Assembly: GCA_030684835.1 (NCBI GenBank)
Contig: JAUXWZ010000008.1
Span: forward strand, 1-50,367
Reading direction: 5' to 3'
Source of the DNA: Beijerinckiaceae bacterium
GTDB lineage: Bacteria > Pseudomonadota > Alphaproteobacteria > Rhizobiales > Beijerinckiaceae
DNA length: 50,367 nucleotides
In this document: positions 16,597-25,542 of the stretch, in pieces
How the letters are laid out: every line of letters begins with the position of its first letter
Numbering within the stretch: the stretch's first letter is position 1
Translations under genes and position numbers: made by a program
Notes under the pieces: generated by a model
Databases searched by the model: none
Told to the model about the DNA's origin: nothing
What the model saw: the letters and a program-made list of their open reading frames with translations, nothing else

Positions 16597-17616
16597 TCAG
16601 GGCGATTTTTCGAGGTTATCGGCGACAAAAGCGCCCCGCTGACCCAAGGGTTTTTCATCTCCAGCAGTCGTGTCGCGTACCGTCTGCAGCTCAGCCTCCG
16701 CGTCGATCTTGGCGCCAAGCAGAGCCATGACGCTCGATAACCACAACCACACCATGAAGGCGATGATGGCGCCAAGCGAACCATACATGCGGTTATAGCC
16801 GTCGAAACTCGCAACATATCGGGAGAAGGCCATCGATACCAAGATCCACAGCACGCCGGCGATGAGGCTGCCCCAGCTTACCCAGCGCCATTGCGCTGGC
16901 ATGCGGCTTGGGCCGTAGCGGTAGAACACCATCAGAACCAACACGAGAATCGCATACATGAATGGCCAGCGCGCCAGCGCGACAATTTGCTTTTCCGAGC
17001 TTGCCCAGCCGAAGAAGTTCAGCGCCACCGGAAAGACGACAACAGCGCCGAGAGCCACAGCGAGAAAGATGATTGCGAGCAATGTGAACAGCAGGCTTGT
17101 CGCGTAGAAACGCCACAGCGGCCGCTTCTCCTGCTCCCGATACATCACATTAAGCGCGTCAAAAAATGCGGCCACGCCTGCGTTAGCGCTCCAGACGGAG
17201 ATGATAAAGCTGCCTGCGAGCGTCCAGCCAAGCACCGGGCGTGATTGGGTAAGTGGCACCATTTGCTCGGCAAGCATTTCCGTTGCGCCGGGCGGCAGTA
17301 CGCCTGCGAGCAACTCCAGATGGGTCGCCACGGAGGTCGGGTCAGCAAACAGGCCGTAAATCGACAGGGTTACGGCCATGGCTGGAAAGATCGCGAGCAC
17401 GGCGTAGAATGCAACGCCTGCAGCAAGTGCAAAGATGCGATCCTCAAATACCCCGCCAAACGCGCGGATCAAGACATCGCGCCAACCTCGCAAGGTCATG
17501 CCGCCCGGGCCGCCAGCGAGCCGACCGCGATTCGCCTCGGCCAGTACATCCACATTGTCCACGAACCGTGGCGTCTCATTGGTCCCGCTTGCAGCGGTGC
17601 GCTCAGGTAACTTCAT
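16597..17616 (-). CDS. YihY/BrkB-family inner-membrane protein
   Basis: A 339-residue membrane protein of the YihY (BrkB, formerly called ribonuclease BN) family. Six membrane segments are expected; visible marks are FALAAGVAFYAVLAIFPAM, SANAGVAAFFDALNVMYREQ, the segment VFYRYGPSRMPAQWRWVSWG, and the final YGSLGAIIAFMVWLWLSS. The function is not settled; a role in lipid or envelope transport is suspected for the family. The start at 17616 (MKLPERT) is preferred over upstream codons that lack family character. It is convergent with trkH and divergent from the glutamate-type dehydrogenase. Confidence 0.88.
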   Translation of the reverse strand: MKLPERTAASGTNETPRFVDNVDVLAEANRGRLAGGPGGMTLRGWRDVLIRAFGGVFEDRIFALAAGVAFYAVLAIFPAMAVTLSIYGLFADPTSVATHLELLAGVLPPGATEMLAEQMVPLTQSRPVLGWTLAGSFIISVWSANAGVAAFFDALNVMYREQEKRPLWRFYATSLLFTLLAIIFLAVALGAVVVFPVALNFFGWASSEKQIVALARWPFMYAILVLVLMVFYRYGPSRMPAQWRWVSWGSLIAGVLWILVSMAFSRYVASFDGYNRMYGSLGAIIAFMVWLWLSSVMALLGAKIDAEAELQTVRDTTAGDEKPLGQRGAFVADNLEKSP

Positions 17617-17741
17617 GCGGCGTAAGTTTGTCCCTGTCAGTCGTTGGCTCGGCGCATAGTTATGTAGTGCATGCAGCGGCCGGTATCGAATCCAGCAGGG
17701 CAAGTGTAAATCGGGGGTGAGATAGAGTGGAGAACGTAGGC

Positions 17742-19004
17742 ATGAATGACGGCAAGCCCATGCTGCAGGCGGCGCTTACGCGCCTCGCGGATGCGGGAAA
17801 ACTCCTGGATGTCTCGCCCGAAGTACTCGACGTATTAGGACAGCCGCGCGAAACCACACAGGCCCGCTTGACGATCCGCATGGACGATGGCGCGCGCCGC
17901 TCATTCACAGCCTGGCGATCCCGCTATGATGATTCACGCGGCCCCACGAAGGGCGGCGTCCGCTACGATCTTGGGGCCTGCGCGGACGAAGTTGAAACCC
18001 TGGCGTTCTGGATGACGCTCAAGTGCGCCGTCGTGAATCTTCCCTATGGCGGCGGCAAGGGCGCGATACGCGTGGATCCCAAAGGGTTGTCGGCTAACGA
18101 ATTGGAGCGGTTGACGCGCGCCTATACCCGCGCTTTTGCACGCGTGATCGGCCCCGACCGCGATATCCCGGGGCCGGACCTTGGTACAAATGCGACAATC
18201 ATGGGCTGGATGGCCGACGAATATTCGGATCTCGTCGGGCATCGCGCGCCAGGCGTCGCCACTGGAAAACCGGTTCCGCTTGGCGGATCACTCGGGCGGG
18301 AAGACGCAACGGCGCGCGGGGGCTTCTATCTGCTCCAGCATCTCGCCAGCGAGCTTTCTGTCGCACGTGACGCACGTGTCGCCATTCATGGCATTGGCAA
18401 CGTTGGCATGCACATGGCGCGTTTTTTGAGCGAAGCCGGCTATCGCATTGTCGCGGTGTCCGACTCGCGGCAGGGTCTTTTTCATCCCGACGGCCTCGAT
18501 CTTGCCGCTGTGCAGCGCGCGAAAGCCAAGGATGGTCTTGCCAGTCTGATTGGCGTGGCGGGAATATCGGGCTGCAAAGCTTCCGAGGTCGTTCTTGCCG
18601 ATTGCGATATTCTCGTGCCCGCCGCGGTCGAGAACGTCATTCGCGCCGACAATGTGGACGGCGTGCGCGCCAAGCTCATCCTTGAACTCGCCAATGGCCC
18701 CGTCGCTCCCGAAGCCGATGAGCGCCTTGCGCAGCGCGGCGTCACCGTGCTGCCGGATATTCTGGCCAATTCGGGCGGCGTCACCGTTTCCTATTTTGAA
18801 TGGGTGCAGAATCGGCAAGGCGTAGCGTGGACGCTCTCGGAGATTCATACGCGTCTGCGCAAGATGATGGAGGAGGAGGGGGCGGCTGTTTTCGCTCTGG
18901 CCCGTGAGATGCGCATCACGCCGCGACGCGCAGCTTATGTGCACGCCCTCAAACGTTTGGCCGCCGCAATTGAGGCGACAGGCGCGCGAAGGCACAATCG
19001 CTAG
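17742..19004 (+). CDS. Glu/Leu/Phe/Val dehydrogenase
   Basis: A 420-residue NAD(P)-dependent amino-acid dehydrogenase, most like NAD-type glutamate dehydrogenases of the hexameric family (about 410-450 residues). Substrate-domain marks are RGPTKGGVRYD, the lysine in WMTLKCAVVNLPYGGGKGAI (K94 and K106) and GPDRDIPGPDLGTNATIMGW. The Rossmann turn is HGIGNVGMHMA near residue 216, and NSGGVTVSYFEWVQNRQG precedes the C-terminal helix. It interconverts an amino acid and its 2-oxo acid with ammonium. GTG at 17727 is an alternative start with its own G-rich site; the ATG at 17742 with tggag 9 nt upstream is preferred. The substrate (glutamate versus branched-chain) is not decided by eye. Confidence 0.9.
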   Translation: MNDGKPMLQAALTRLADAGKLLDVSPEVLDVLGQPRETTQARLTIRMDDGARRSFTAWRSRYDDSRGPTKGGVRYDLGACADEVETLAFWMTLKCAVVNLPYGGGKGAIRVDPKGLSANELERLTRAYTRAFARVIGPDRDIPGPDLGTNATIMGWMADEYSDLVGHRAPGVATGKPVPLGGSLGREDATARGGFYLLQHLASELSVARDARVAIHGIGNVGMHMARFLSEAGYRIVAVSDSRQGLFHPDGLDLAAVQRAKAKDGLASLIGVAGISGCKASEVVLADCDILVPAAVENVIRADNVDGVRAKLILELANGPVAPEADERLAQRGVTVLPDILANSGGVTVSYFEWVQNRQGVAWTLSEIHTRLRKMMEEEGAAVFALAREMRITPRRAAYVHALKRLAAAIEATGARRHNR

Positions 19005-19166
19005 GCGGCCTGCTGATAGTCCGCCATGTATCAGCTGCCGTGCGCTTGGCGCATGGCAGGGTTCTGGTATTGATCTTGCGTCCTTGTGATACGCATGGCT
19101 TAGTGCGAGCAGTTCGCGTCACCAGACGGTTAAGCTGCGCCATACTTGGCAGAATTAGAGAATGCG

Positions 19167-20435
19167 ATGAACGCTGGAGCCAAAGTCGATCAGGCGTCAG
19201 CCGCATCTGTTCCAGCGCCCTTGCTGGCCGGTGCGCCTGTACATGCCGACACGCAGCCGGTGCGCATCATTCTTTGGGCGATCTGTCTCGCGCATTTTCT
19301 AAACGACTTGCTCCAGTCCTTGCTCGTGGCGATTTTTCCGCTTCTGAAGGAAACCTACAATCTCGACTTCGCGCAAATTGGCTACATCGTTCTCGCCTTT
19401 CAGTTGACGGCCTCGCTGCTACAGCCGGGCGTGGGCTATTTTACGGACAAGCGGCCGATGCCGTTTGGACTCGCGATCGGGATGTGCGCGACGCTCGTCG
19501 GTCTCATCATGCTCGCCTATGCGTCGAACTATGCCGTGATCTTGATTGCGGCCGCATTGGTAGGCACAGGCTCATCGATTTTCCATCCCGAAGGCTCGCG
19601 TGTGACGCGCATGGCGTCTGGCGGCCGACATGGCACGGCGCAGTCCATCTTTCAGGTGGGCGGCAACTTCGGTCAGGCGGCGGGGCCGCTGCTCGCTGCG
19701 TTCATTATTGTGCCGCTGGGCCAGCGCGGACTCGTCTGGTTCGCCATTGTCGCCGTCTTCGCCATCATTGTGCTTGCGCGCATCGGCGTCTGGTACAAGG
19801 CCAACATTCATGAAGCAGCCGCGCGGACCAAGCGTGAAGTGAAGGCTGCGGCGGAAGCCGGCATGACCCCGCGCCGCGTCGCGCTGGCCATCGGCATCCT
19901 TCTGGCGCTGATGTTTTCGAAGGCGTTTTATGGCTCTGCCCTCAGCACTTTCTACACGTTCTACCTGATCGAGACATTCGGCGTGAGCCTGCGCAATGCG
20001 CAACTCTTCCTCTTTCTCTACATGGCGGCGGTCGCCGTTGGCGTTTACTTCGGCGGTCCGCTCGGCGACCGTGTCGGACGCAAGAATGTCATCTGGTTTT
20101 CCATTCTCGGAGCGCTGCCGTTCACCATCGCCTTGCCCTACGTCAACCTTGCGGGCGTAGCGATTCTCTCTGTGCTGATTGGCCTGATCATGGCGGCTTC
20201 GATGTCGCAAATCCTAGTGTATGGCCTTGAACTCGCGCCCCGGAAAGTCGGCACGATGGCCGGGCTTTTCTTTGGATTCAGCTTTGGGATGGGCGGTCTC
20301 GGCGCTGCGGTGCTTGGCCACCTCGCCGATGTCACGAGCCTTTCATTCGTGTTCAAATTGTCCGGCTTTCTGCCGTTGCTTGGACTCTTGTGCTGGTTCC
20401 TGCCAAACATGGACAAGCGCCGCGCCTCTGCTTGA
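19167..20435 (+). CDS. fsr: MFS exporter of the fosmidomycin-resistance (Fsr) type
   Basis: A 422-residue major facilitator with about 12 membrane segments. Resemblance to the Fsr group is in the first segment AICLAHFLNDLLQSLLVAIF, then KETYNLDFAQIGYIVLAFQL, STGSS-like GTGSSIFHPEGSRVTRMASG, FQVGGNFGQAAGPLLAA, and GGPLGDRVGRKNVIWFS. Fsr of Escherichia coli exports fosmidomycin, a blocker of DXP reductoisomerase; here dxr lies about 4 kb downstream. Whether this protein exports that drug is unproven. ATG at 19167 is preferred to the TTG at 19146; no strong ribosome site is visible. It is followed by tspO in the same orientation 30 bp later. Confidence 0.85.
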   Translation: MNAGAKVDQASAASVPAPLLAGAPVHADTQPVRIILWAICLAHFLNDLLQSLLVAIFPLLKETYNLDFAQIGYIVLAFQLTASLLQPGVGYFTDKRPMPFGLAIGMCATLVGLIMLAYASNYAVILIAAALVGTGSSIFHPEGSRVTRMASGGRHGTAQSIFQVGGNFGQAAGPLLAAFIIVPLGQRGLVWFAIVAVFAIIVLARIGVWYKANIHEAAARTKREVKAAAEAGMTPRRVALAIGILLALMFSKAFYGSALSTFYTFYLIETFGVSLRNAQLFLFLYMAAVAVGVYFGGPLGDRVGRKNVIWFSILGALPFTIALPYVNLAGVAILSVLIGLIMAASMSQILVYGLELAPRKVGTMAGLFFGFSFGMGGLGAAVLGHLADVTSLSFVFKLSGFLPLLGLLCWFLPNMDKRRASA

Positions 20436-20465
20436 TGCAGGGGGAGACGGCCCCACATAGGCGTC

Positions 20466-20975
20466 ATGACCCCATCAACTCGTCCCCAATCCGCTAACCC
20501 TCTCGCGCGCTCCGCTCTCATGGCCGCGATTGCCATCGGCGTGGTGTTTGTCGCAAGCGCAATTGGCGGCTCCGCGACCGGGCCGAACATTCCAACGTGG
20601 TACGCATCGATCCAGAAGCCATGGTTCAACCCGCCCAATTATGTTTTCGGGCCGGTGTGGACAGTGCTTTACATCATGCTGGCGTTTTCCTTTTGGCGCA
20701 TCCTGCGGCTTCCGTCCGACACGCCCGGGCGGGCCCGCGCCATCGGCTGGTTTGTCGTTCAGATTTCGCTGAACGCGTTATGGTCGGTGGCGTTTTTCGG
20801 TTTTCAGTCCCCGGAATTTGGGCTGGGCGTTATCGCAGCGCTGCTAGTCGTCATCGTCGGCAATATGATAGTATTCTTGCGACTTGATCGCATCGCGGGC
20901 TGGATGTTTGCGCCCTATCTCGCATGGGTCGCCTTCGCCAGTGTGCTCAACTTGGCCATTGTCCAGTTGAACTGA
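20466..20975 (+). CDS. tspO: TspO/MBR-family tryptophan-rich sensory protein
   Basis: A 169-residue five-helix membrane protein of the TspO/peripheral benzodiazepine receptor family, which binds porphyrins and modulates tetrapyrrole and stress responses. Core motifs are WYASIQKPWFNPPNYVFGPV, WTVLYIMLAFSFWRIL and SLNALWSVAFFGFQSPEFGL. The N-terminus is slightly longer than in the roughly 155-residue typical form. It lies 30 bp behind the Fsr-type exporter and may share its transcript. Confidence 0.93.
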   Translation: MTPSTRPQSANPLARSALMAAIAIGVVFVASAIGGSATGPNIPTWYASIQKPWFNPPNYVFGPVWTVLYIMLAFSFWRILRLPSDTPGRARAIGWFVVQISLNALWSVAFFGFQSPEFGLGVIAALLVVIVGNMIVFLRLDRIAGWMFAPYLAWVAFASVLNLAIVQLN

Positions 20976-21075
20976 AGCCAGCGCGTGCTGTCGCGCGTCA
21001 GCGAATCGCGTTAGGACGCGGGGAGATTGGGCGCGGCCTGCAGCGTTCATATGACAATCCCGGGATGACGATGGC

Positions 21076-21105
21076 CAGATATTGATCGGCCAGATATTGA
21101 TCGGC
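21076..21105. repeat. 15-bp tandem duplication before pyrH
   Basis: Two exact copies of cagatattgatcggc, 30 bp before the pyrH start, flanked by further ggcca pieces (ggccag at both sides and tctggcca downstream). The 15-bp period extends an open frame into pyrH but is not part of the protein. Confidence 0.9.
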
Positions 21106-21135
21106 CAGGTGCAGTCTGGCCAACAGGAGCAAGAT

Positions 21136-21849
21136 ATGGCGACGCCCTGGAAGCGCATAGTACTCAAGCTTTCGGGCGAGGCGCTGATGGGGTCGCAAAC
21201 CCACGGCCTTGACCAGGGTACGCTCGAGCGGATCGCTGGCGATATCGCGGGCGCGGCTGATTCAGGTTACGAGATCGCCATCGTGGTCGGCGGCGGCAAT
21301 TTTTTCCGCGGCATCCAGGGCGCCGACAAAGGGATCGACCGCGCGCGCGCCGACTCCATTGGCATGCTCGCGACGGTCATGAATGCGCTGGCGCTCGAAC
21401 ACGCGGTCGAGAAGAAGGGCCATCCGGCCCGGGCGCTTTCGGCGGTGCCCATGCCTTATGTCTGCCAGCCATATTCGAGGCAGGCCGCCCTCAATCACCT
21501 AGCCAAGGGCAGGGTGGTCGTGCTGGCGGGCGGGACGGGCAATCCGTTCTTCACGACCGACACGGGCGCGGTCCTGCGAGCAGCCGAACTGTCCGCTGAC
21601 GCGGTGCTGAAGGCGACGCAAGTTGACGGCGTCTACAGCGCCGATCCGAAGAAAGACCCGACGGCAACCCGCTACGACCGTCTGACCCAGCGCGAGGCGA
21701 TAGAGAAGAACCTTGGCGTCATGGACACTGCGGCTTTCGCTTTAGCCCGTGAAAATGCTATCCCAATAATTGTCTTTTCGATCGCCGAGACTGCGGCTAT
21801 CTCAAACGCGCTCGCTGGCCGGGGCCGCTCGACAATCATCGAGCCCTGA
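21136..21849 (+). CDS. pyrH: UMP kinase
   Basis: A 237-residue cytoplasmic kinase phosphorylating UMP to UDP with ATP, at the head of pyrimidine nucleotide supply. Marks of the amino-acid-kinase fold are RIVLKLSGEALMG, IVVGGGNFFRG, VVLAGGTGNPFFTTDTGAVL and the C-terminal MDTAAFALARENAIPIIVF. Length equals that of family members. The ATG at 21136 is chosen because caggagc lies 6-7 nt upstream and MATPWKRIVLKL is the family N-terminus; 18 upstream in-frame codons derive from the duplication. It opens the conserved pyrH-frr-uppS-cdsA-dxr-rseP-bamA block. Confidence 0.97.
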   Translation: MATPWKRIVLKLSGEALMGSQTHGLDQGTLERIAGDIAGAADSGYEIAIVVGGGNFFRGIQGADKGIDRARADSIGMLATVMNALALEHAVEKKGHPARALSAVPMPYVCQPYSRQAALNHLAKGRVVVLAGGTGNPFFTTDTGAVLRAAELSADAVLKATQVDGVYSADPKKDPTATRYDRLTQREAIEKNLGVMDTAAFALARENAIPIIVFSIAETAAISNALAGRGRSTIIEP

Positions 21850-21935
21850 CGGACTCCTTTAGGTGCACACCTTCAGGTTCGGTCCGTTGGTCCTCCCGGG
21901 CCGGCATCGCGCACGCGTAAAAACGGGAATGTGCA

Positions 21936-22496
21936 ATGAGTGGACAGTTCGATCTTGCTGATTTGCAGCGGCGCATGCAGGGAGCCATCCAGTCCCTGAA
22001 GCATGAATTCGGTGGCCTGCGGACTGGACGCGCCTCGGCTACGATCCTCGACCCTGTGCAGGTAGAGGCCTATGGCCAGTCCATGCCGATGAATCAGGTC
22101 GCCACCGTAAGTGTCCCCGAGCCCCGGATGATCTCCGTTCAGGTGTGGGATAAGGGCATGGTGAACGCCGTCGACAAGGCGATTCGCTCGGCAAACCTCG
22201 GCCTGAGCCCCAACGTGGAGGGTCAGGTGCTGCGCATCCGCATTCCGGAACTGAACGAGCAGCGCCGCAAGGAGCTGGTCAAGGTTGCGAACAAATACGC
22301 TGAGGACGCCCGCATTGCTGTGCGCCACGTGCGTCGCGACGGTATCGACATGCTCAAGAAGGCGCTGAAGGACAAGACCATCAGCGAAGATGACGAAAAG
22401 CGTCACGAAACCGACGTTCAGAAGATGACCGACAAATTCGTCGCCGAGATAGATCAGGCGTTCGCGGCGAAGGAAAAAGAGATCATGCAGGTGTAA
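21936..22496 (+). CDS. frr: Ribosome recycling factor
   Basis: A 186-residue factor that, with EF-G, splits post-termination ribosomes. It shows the family core [40 protein letters not shown], and the C-terminal helix [19 protein letters not shown] followed by [16 protein letters not shown]. Full length and without unusual features. It follows pyrH by 86 bp, the usual neighbour; uppS follows 47 bp later. Confidence 0.98.
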   Translation: MSGQFDLADLQRRMQGAIQSLKHEFGGLRTGRASATILDPVQVEAYGQSMPMNQVATVSVPEPRMISVQVWDKGMVNAVDKAIRSANLGLSPNVEGQVLRIRIPELNEQRRKELVKVANKYAEDARIAVRHVRRDGIDMLKKALKDKTISEDDEKRHETDVQKMTDKFVAEIDQAFAAKEKEIMQV

Positions 22497-22543
22497 GTCC
22501 TGACAGGTGCAAAAGCGGTAGGAAGTCACCGGCGGAGCGGACG

Positions 22544-23326
22544 ATGCGAAATGATTTGGGCCTTTCCGCTGGCGTGACCGCGCAGGACGACGGCGTTCCG
22601 TGTCATGTTGGCATTATCATGGACGGTAACGGCCGCTGGGCCGCCGCGCGTGGGTTTCCGCGGCTGGAAGGGCATCGACGCGGCGTCGAGGCGTTGCGCC
22701 GCACCGTTCGCGCTGCGGGTGAACTGGGCGTCAAATACCTGACGGTTTACTCGTTCTCATCCGAGAATTGGCGCCGGCCGCCCCGCGAAGTCGCCGATTT
22801 GATGATGCTGCTGAAGCGCTTCATCCGCAACGACCTTGCCGAACTTCACGGAAACGGCGTGCGCGTGCGCATTATCGGCTCTCGCGACGAGCTGATGCCC
22901 GATATTCGCAATCTCCTCATCGAAGCCGAGGAGCTGACGCGCGACAACACCAATCTCACATTGATCGTCGCGTTCAATTATGGTTCGCGGCAGGAAATAG
23001 CGCTGGCGGCTCGCCGGTTGGCGGAGGACGCCGCCGCTGGCCTGCTCGATCCCAAGCTCATCGACGAGAACCTCGTCGCATCTCGCCTCTATACCGCAGG
23101 CGCCCCCGACCCGGATCTGATCATCCGCACATCGGGCGAACAGCGCCTTTCCAACTTTCTGCTTTGGCAGTCCGCGTACGCGGAGTTCGTCTTCTTGCCG
23201 CTGCACTGGCCGGACTTCGACCGTGCGGCTCTTGAGCAGGCGATTTCGATTTACCGGGGCCGGCAGCGGCGTTTCGGCGACGTCGTCGCTCACAGCGCGC
23301 CGCCGAGCGCGATGACCGGATCATGA
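22544..23326 (+). CDS. uppS: Isoprenyl transferase (undecaprenyl diphosphate synthase)
   Basis: A 260-residue cis-prenyltransferase that extends farnesyl diphosphate to undecaprenyl diphosphate, the carrier lipid for peptidoglycan and O-antigen. Diagnostic motifs are [16 protein letters not shown] (catalytic Asp), [24 protein letters not shown] and [20 protein letters not shown]. The ribosome site is weak (ggagcggacg). Its stop overlaps the cdsA start by 4 bp (ATGA). Confidence 0.97.
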   Translation: MRNDLGLSAGVTAQDDGVPCHVGIIMDGNGRWAAARGFPRLEGHRRGVEALRRTVRAAGELGVKYLTVYSFSSENWRRPPREVADLMMLLKRFIRNDLAELHGNGVRVRIIGSRDELMPDIRNLLIEAEELTRDNTNLTLIVAFNYGSRQEIALAARRLAEDAAAGLLDPKLIDENLVASRLYTAGAPDPDLIIRTSGEQRLSNFLLWQSAYAEFVFLPLHWPDFDRAALEQAISIYRGRQRRFGDVVAHSAPPSAMTGS

Positions 23327-24201
23327 CCTCAAACACCGAAACAACGCCGAAGCCGAACGGCGGCGGGGCGCGGGGCGGCAATCTCGCCGACCTTGGCGTG
23401 CGGGTCGCGTCGGCCCTCGTCATGGCCTCGCTTGCGTTGGGCGCCGTGTGGATCGGCGGTTGGGTGTTCGCTGCGTTCTGGACTGTCGTCGGCATCGCAA
23501 TGCTTTGGGAATGGCAGCACCTGGTGGGCGGCGAGTCGGTCTCGACGCGGCTTTATGTTGGCGGGTCGGCGGTCGCGCTGGTCGCTGGTCTTGCGTCACT
23601 GGGGCACGCCGAGGCGGCGTTGGCCGTTGTCGCGCTTTCCGCGCTGGCCAGCGCATGGCTTGCTGGCAGTTCGCGTGCGTTGTGGTCGGGCGCCGGTGTT
23701 GTTTACGTCGGCGCGATGGTCTTGGCGGTCTGCGTCTTGCGGGCGTCGCTGTTTTACGGACTGCTCGCTACCCTTTGGCTTTTCGCCGTGGTGTGGACCA
23801 CTGACGTCATGGCCTATTTTGGCGGGCGGCTCATCGGGGGCCCGAAACTGTGGCCACGCGTCTCACCCGGCAAGACATGGTCGGGGTTCCTTGTTGGCAT
23901 CACTTGCGGAGCTGCCGCAAGCTGCGCCCTGGCGCTCTGGCTGACGACGCCGGGGGAGGCCAGCGTACTTCCGCTGATCATGCTTGGTCTTGTGACGGCT
24001 GCGGTATCGCAAGGGGGCGATCTCTTCGAATCCTCGGTGAAGCGGCGTTTCGGCGCAAAAGACTCTGGGAGTATCATTCCCGGGCACGGTGGCGCATTGG
24101 ACCGGCTTGACGCATTCGTCTTCGCGTCCGTCTTCGCTGCTGTTATCGGAACTCTCCACAAAGGCTCCGTGGCGGCAGCCCACGGCCTGCTTGTGTGGTA
24201 G
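23323..24201 (+). CDS. cdsA: Phosphatidate cytidylyltransferase
   Basis: A 292-residue inner-membrane enzyme making CDP-diacylglycerol from phosphatidate and CTP, the branch point of phospholipid synthesis. Several hydrophobic segments precede the CDS signature: [19 protein letters not shown], then [20 protein letters not shown] with [11 protein letters not shown]. The N-terminal 25 residues are Gly/Asn/Pro-rich and unstructured. Start overlaps the end of uppS. dxr begins 10 bp after its stop. Confidence 0.96.
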   Translation: MTSNTETTPKPNGGGARGGNLADLGVRVASALVMASLALGAVWIGGWVFAAFWTVVGIAMLWEWQHLVGGESVSTRLYVGGSAVALVAGLASLGHAEAALAVVALSALASAWLAGSSRALWSGAGVVYVGAMVLAVCVLRASLFYGLLATLWLFAVVWTTDVMAYFGGRLIGGPKLWPRVSPGKTWSGFLVGITCGAAASCALALWLTTPGEASVLPLIMLGLVTAAVSQGGDLFESSVKRRFGAKDSGSIIPGHGGALDRLDAFVFASVFAAVIGTLHKGSVAAAHGLLVW

Positions 24202-24211
24202 ATCGGTAACC

Positions 24212-25420
24212 ATGCTTCCGACACTTGATGCACCCATTTTTCAGTCCGACCGGCGGCGAGAGCCCCGTCGCATCGTAATTCTGGGCGCCACCGGCTCCAT
24301 TGGCCAGTCCACTGCGGATGTGATTTCGGGCGCACCGGGCTGGTTCGACGTTGTTGCGGTGGTCGGAGGGCGGGATGTCGCGGCGCTCGGCCGAATTGCC
24401 CGTCAGCTCAACGCAAAGCTCGCCGTTATCGCCGACCCCTCAGCCTATGCCGCCCTGCGCGACGAATTGTCGGGCAGCGGCATCGAAGCTGGGGCAGGGC
24501 CGCAGGCCGCAATCGACGCAGCCCTCCGGCCCGCCGATCTCGTTGTGGGCGCCATTGCGGGTGCTGCCGGGGTTGAGCCAACACACGCCGCCGTCGCAGC
24601 GGGCCGGACGGTCGCCCTCGCCAACAAGGAATGTCTGGTTTGCGCGGGGCCTGCGTTCATGCGCACCGCTGCGGCCGCTGGCGCAACGCTGCTGCCGATG
24701 GACAGCGAGCACAACGCCATTTTTCAGGCGCTCGGCGGCGCCGATCCCAAATCAGTCGAGCGGATGATTCTGACCGCGTCCGGCGGACCGTTCAGAACGT
24801 GGACTCGCGAGGCGATCGACACCGCGACTCCCGAGCAGGCGCTTGCGCACCCCAATTGGTCGATGGGCCCCAAGATCACCATCGACTCGGCAAGTTTGAT
24901 GAACAAAGGCCTCGAAGTTATTGAGGCACATTACATTTTCGGCGTTCCCGCGGATCGCCTCGACGTTCTCGTCCATCCTCAATCTATCGTCCATGGGCTT
25001 GTGACGTTCTCCGATGGGTCCGTGACCGCTGGCATGGCTCAGCCTGATATGCGGGTGCCGATCGCTCATTGCCTCGGTTACCCCGACCGCGTCAAAACGA
25101 ACGCCCGTCGGCTGGATCTTGCAGAAATTGGGACCCTCACGTTTGACCGGCCGGATTTTGACCGTTTTCCGGCGCTACGTGTCGCGCTTGAGGCTCTGGC
25201 CCACGGGAACGGATTGCCCACTGTGCTGAACGCGGCCAACGAAATCGCCGTCGCTGCGTTTTTGGACCGTGAATGTGGATTCAGGGATATCGCGCGCTGC
25301 GCTGAGCAGGTCTGCACGGAATTTGCCCGTAATGGCGATGCGCACGAACCGGAAAGCATCGCGGATGCCCTCGCGTTGGACAGGGCGGCGCGAGATTGCG
25401 CGCGCAAAGCTTTATCGTGA
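24212..25420 (+). CDS. dxr: 1-deoxy-D-xylulose-5-phosphate reductoisomerase
   Basis: A 402-residue NADPH enzyme converting DXP to MEP, the first committed step of the MEP isoprenoid pathway and the target of fosmidomycin. The NADPH turn is VILGATGSIGQST (residues 22-34), metal ligands lie in PMDSEHNAIFQ, and substrate-binding motifs are LTASGGPF, WSMGPKITIDSASLMNKGLE and HPQSIVHGLV. ATG at 24212 follows cdsA by 10 bp; upstream in-frame codons overlap cdsA and are not family-like. The ribosome site is weak, suggesting coupling to cdsA translation. The product supplies precursors to the uppS-encoded step two genes upstream. Confidence 0.97.
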   Translation: MLPTLDAPIFQSDRRREPRRIVILGATGSIGQSTADVISGAPGWFDVVAVVGGRDVAALGRIARQLNAKLAVIADPSAYAALRDELSGSGIEAGAGPQAAIDAALRPADLVVGAIAGAAGVEPTHAAVAAGRTVALANKECLVCAGPAFMRTAAAAGATLLPMDSEHNAIFQALGGADPKSVERMILTASGGPFRTWTREAIDTATPEQALAHPNWSMGPKITIDSASLMNKGLEVIEAHYIFGVPADRLDVLVHPQSIVHGLVTFSDGSVTAGMAQPDMRVPIAHCLGYPDRVKTNARRLDLAEIGTLTFDRPDFDRFPALRVALEALAHGNGLPTVLNAANEIAVAAFLDRECGFRDIARCAEQVCTEFARNGDAHEPESIADALALDRAARDCARKALS

Positions 25421-25542
25421 CGGCTCTGCGTGAGAGAGCTTAAACAAGTTGGGAAACGGTTTCTTGGCTTGGCGGCGCGAGTGTGCAAATTATCAATTGA
25501 AACGGCGGCCGGGGCATAGCGCGTGCAGGCCGGGAGATTCCA

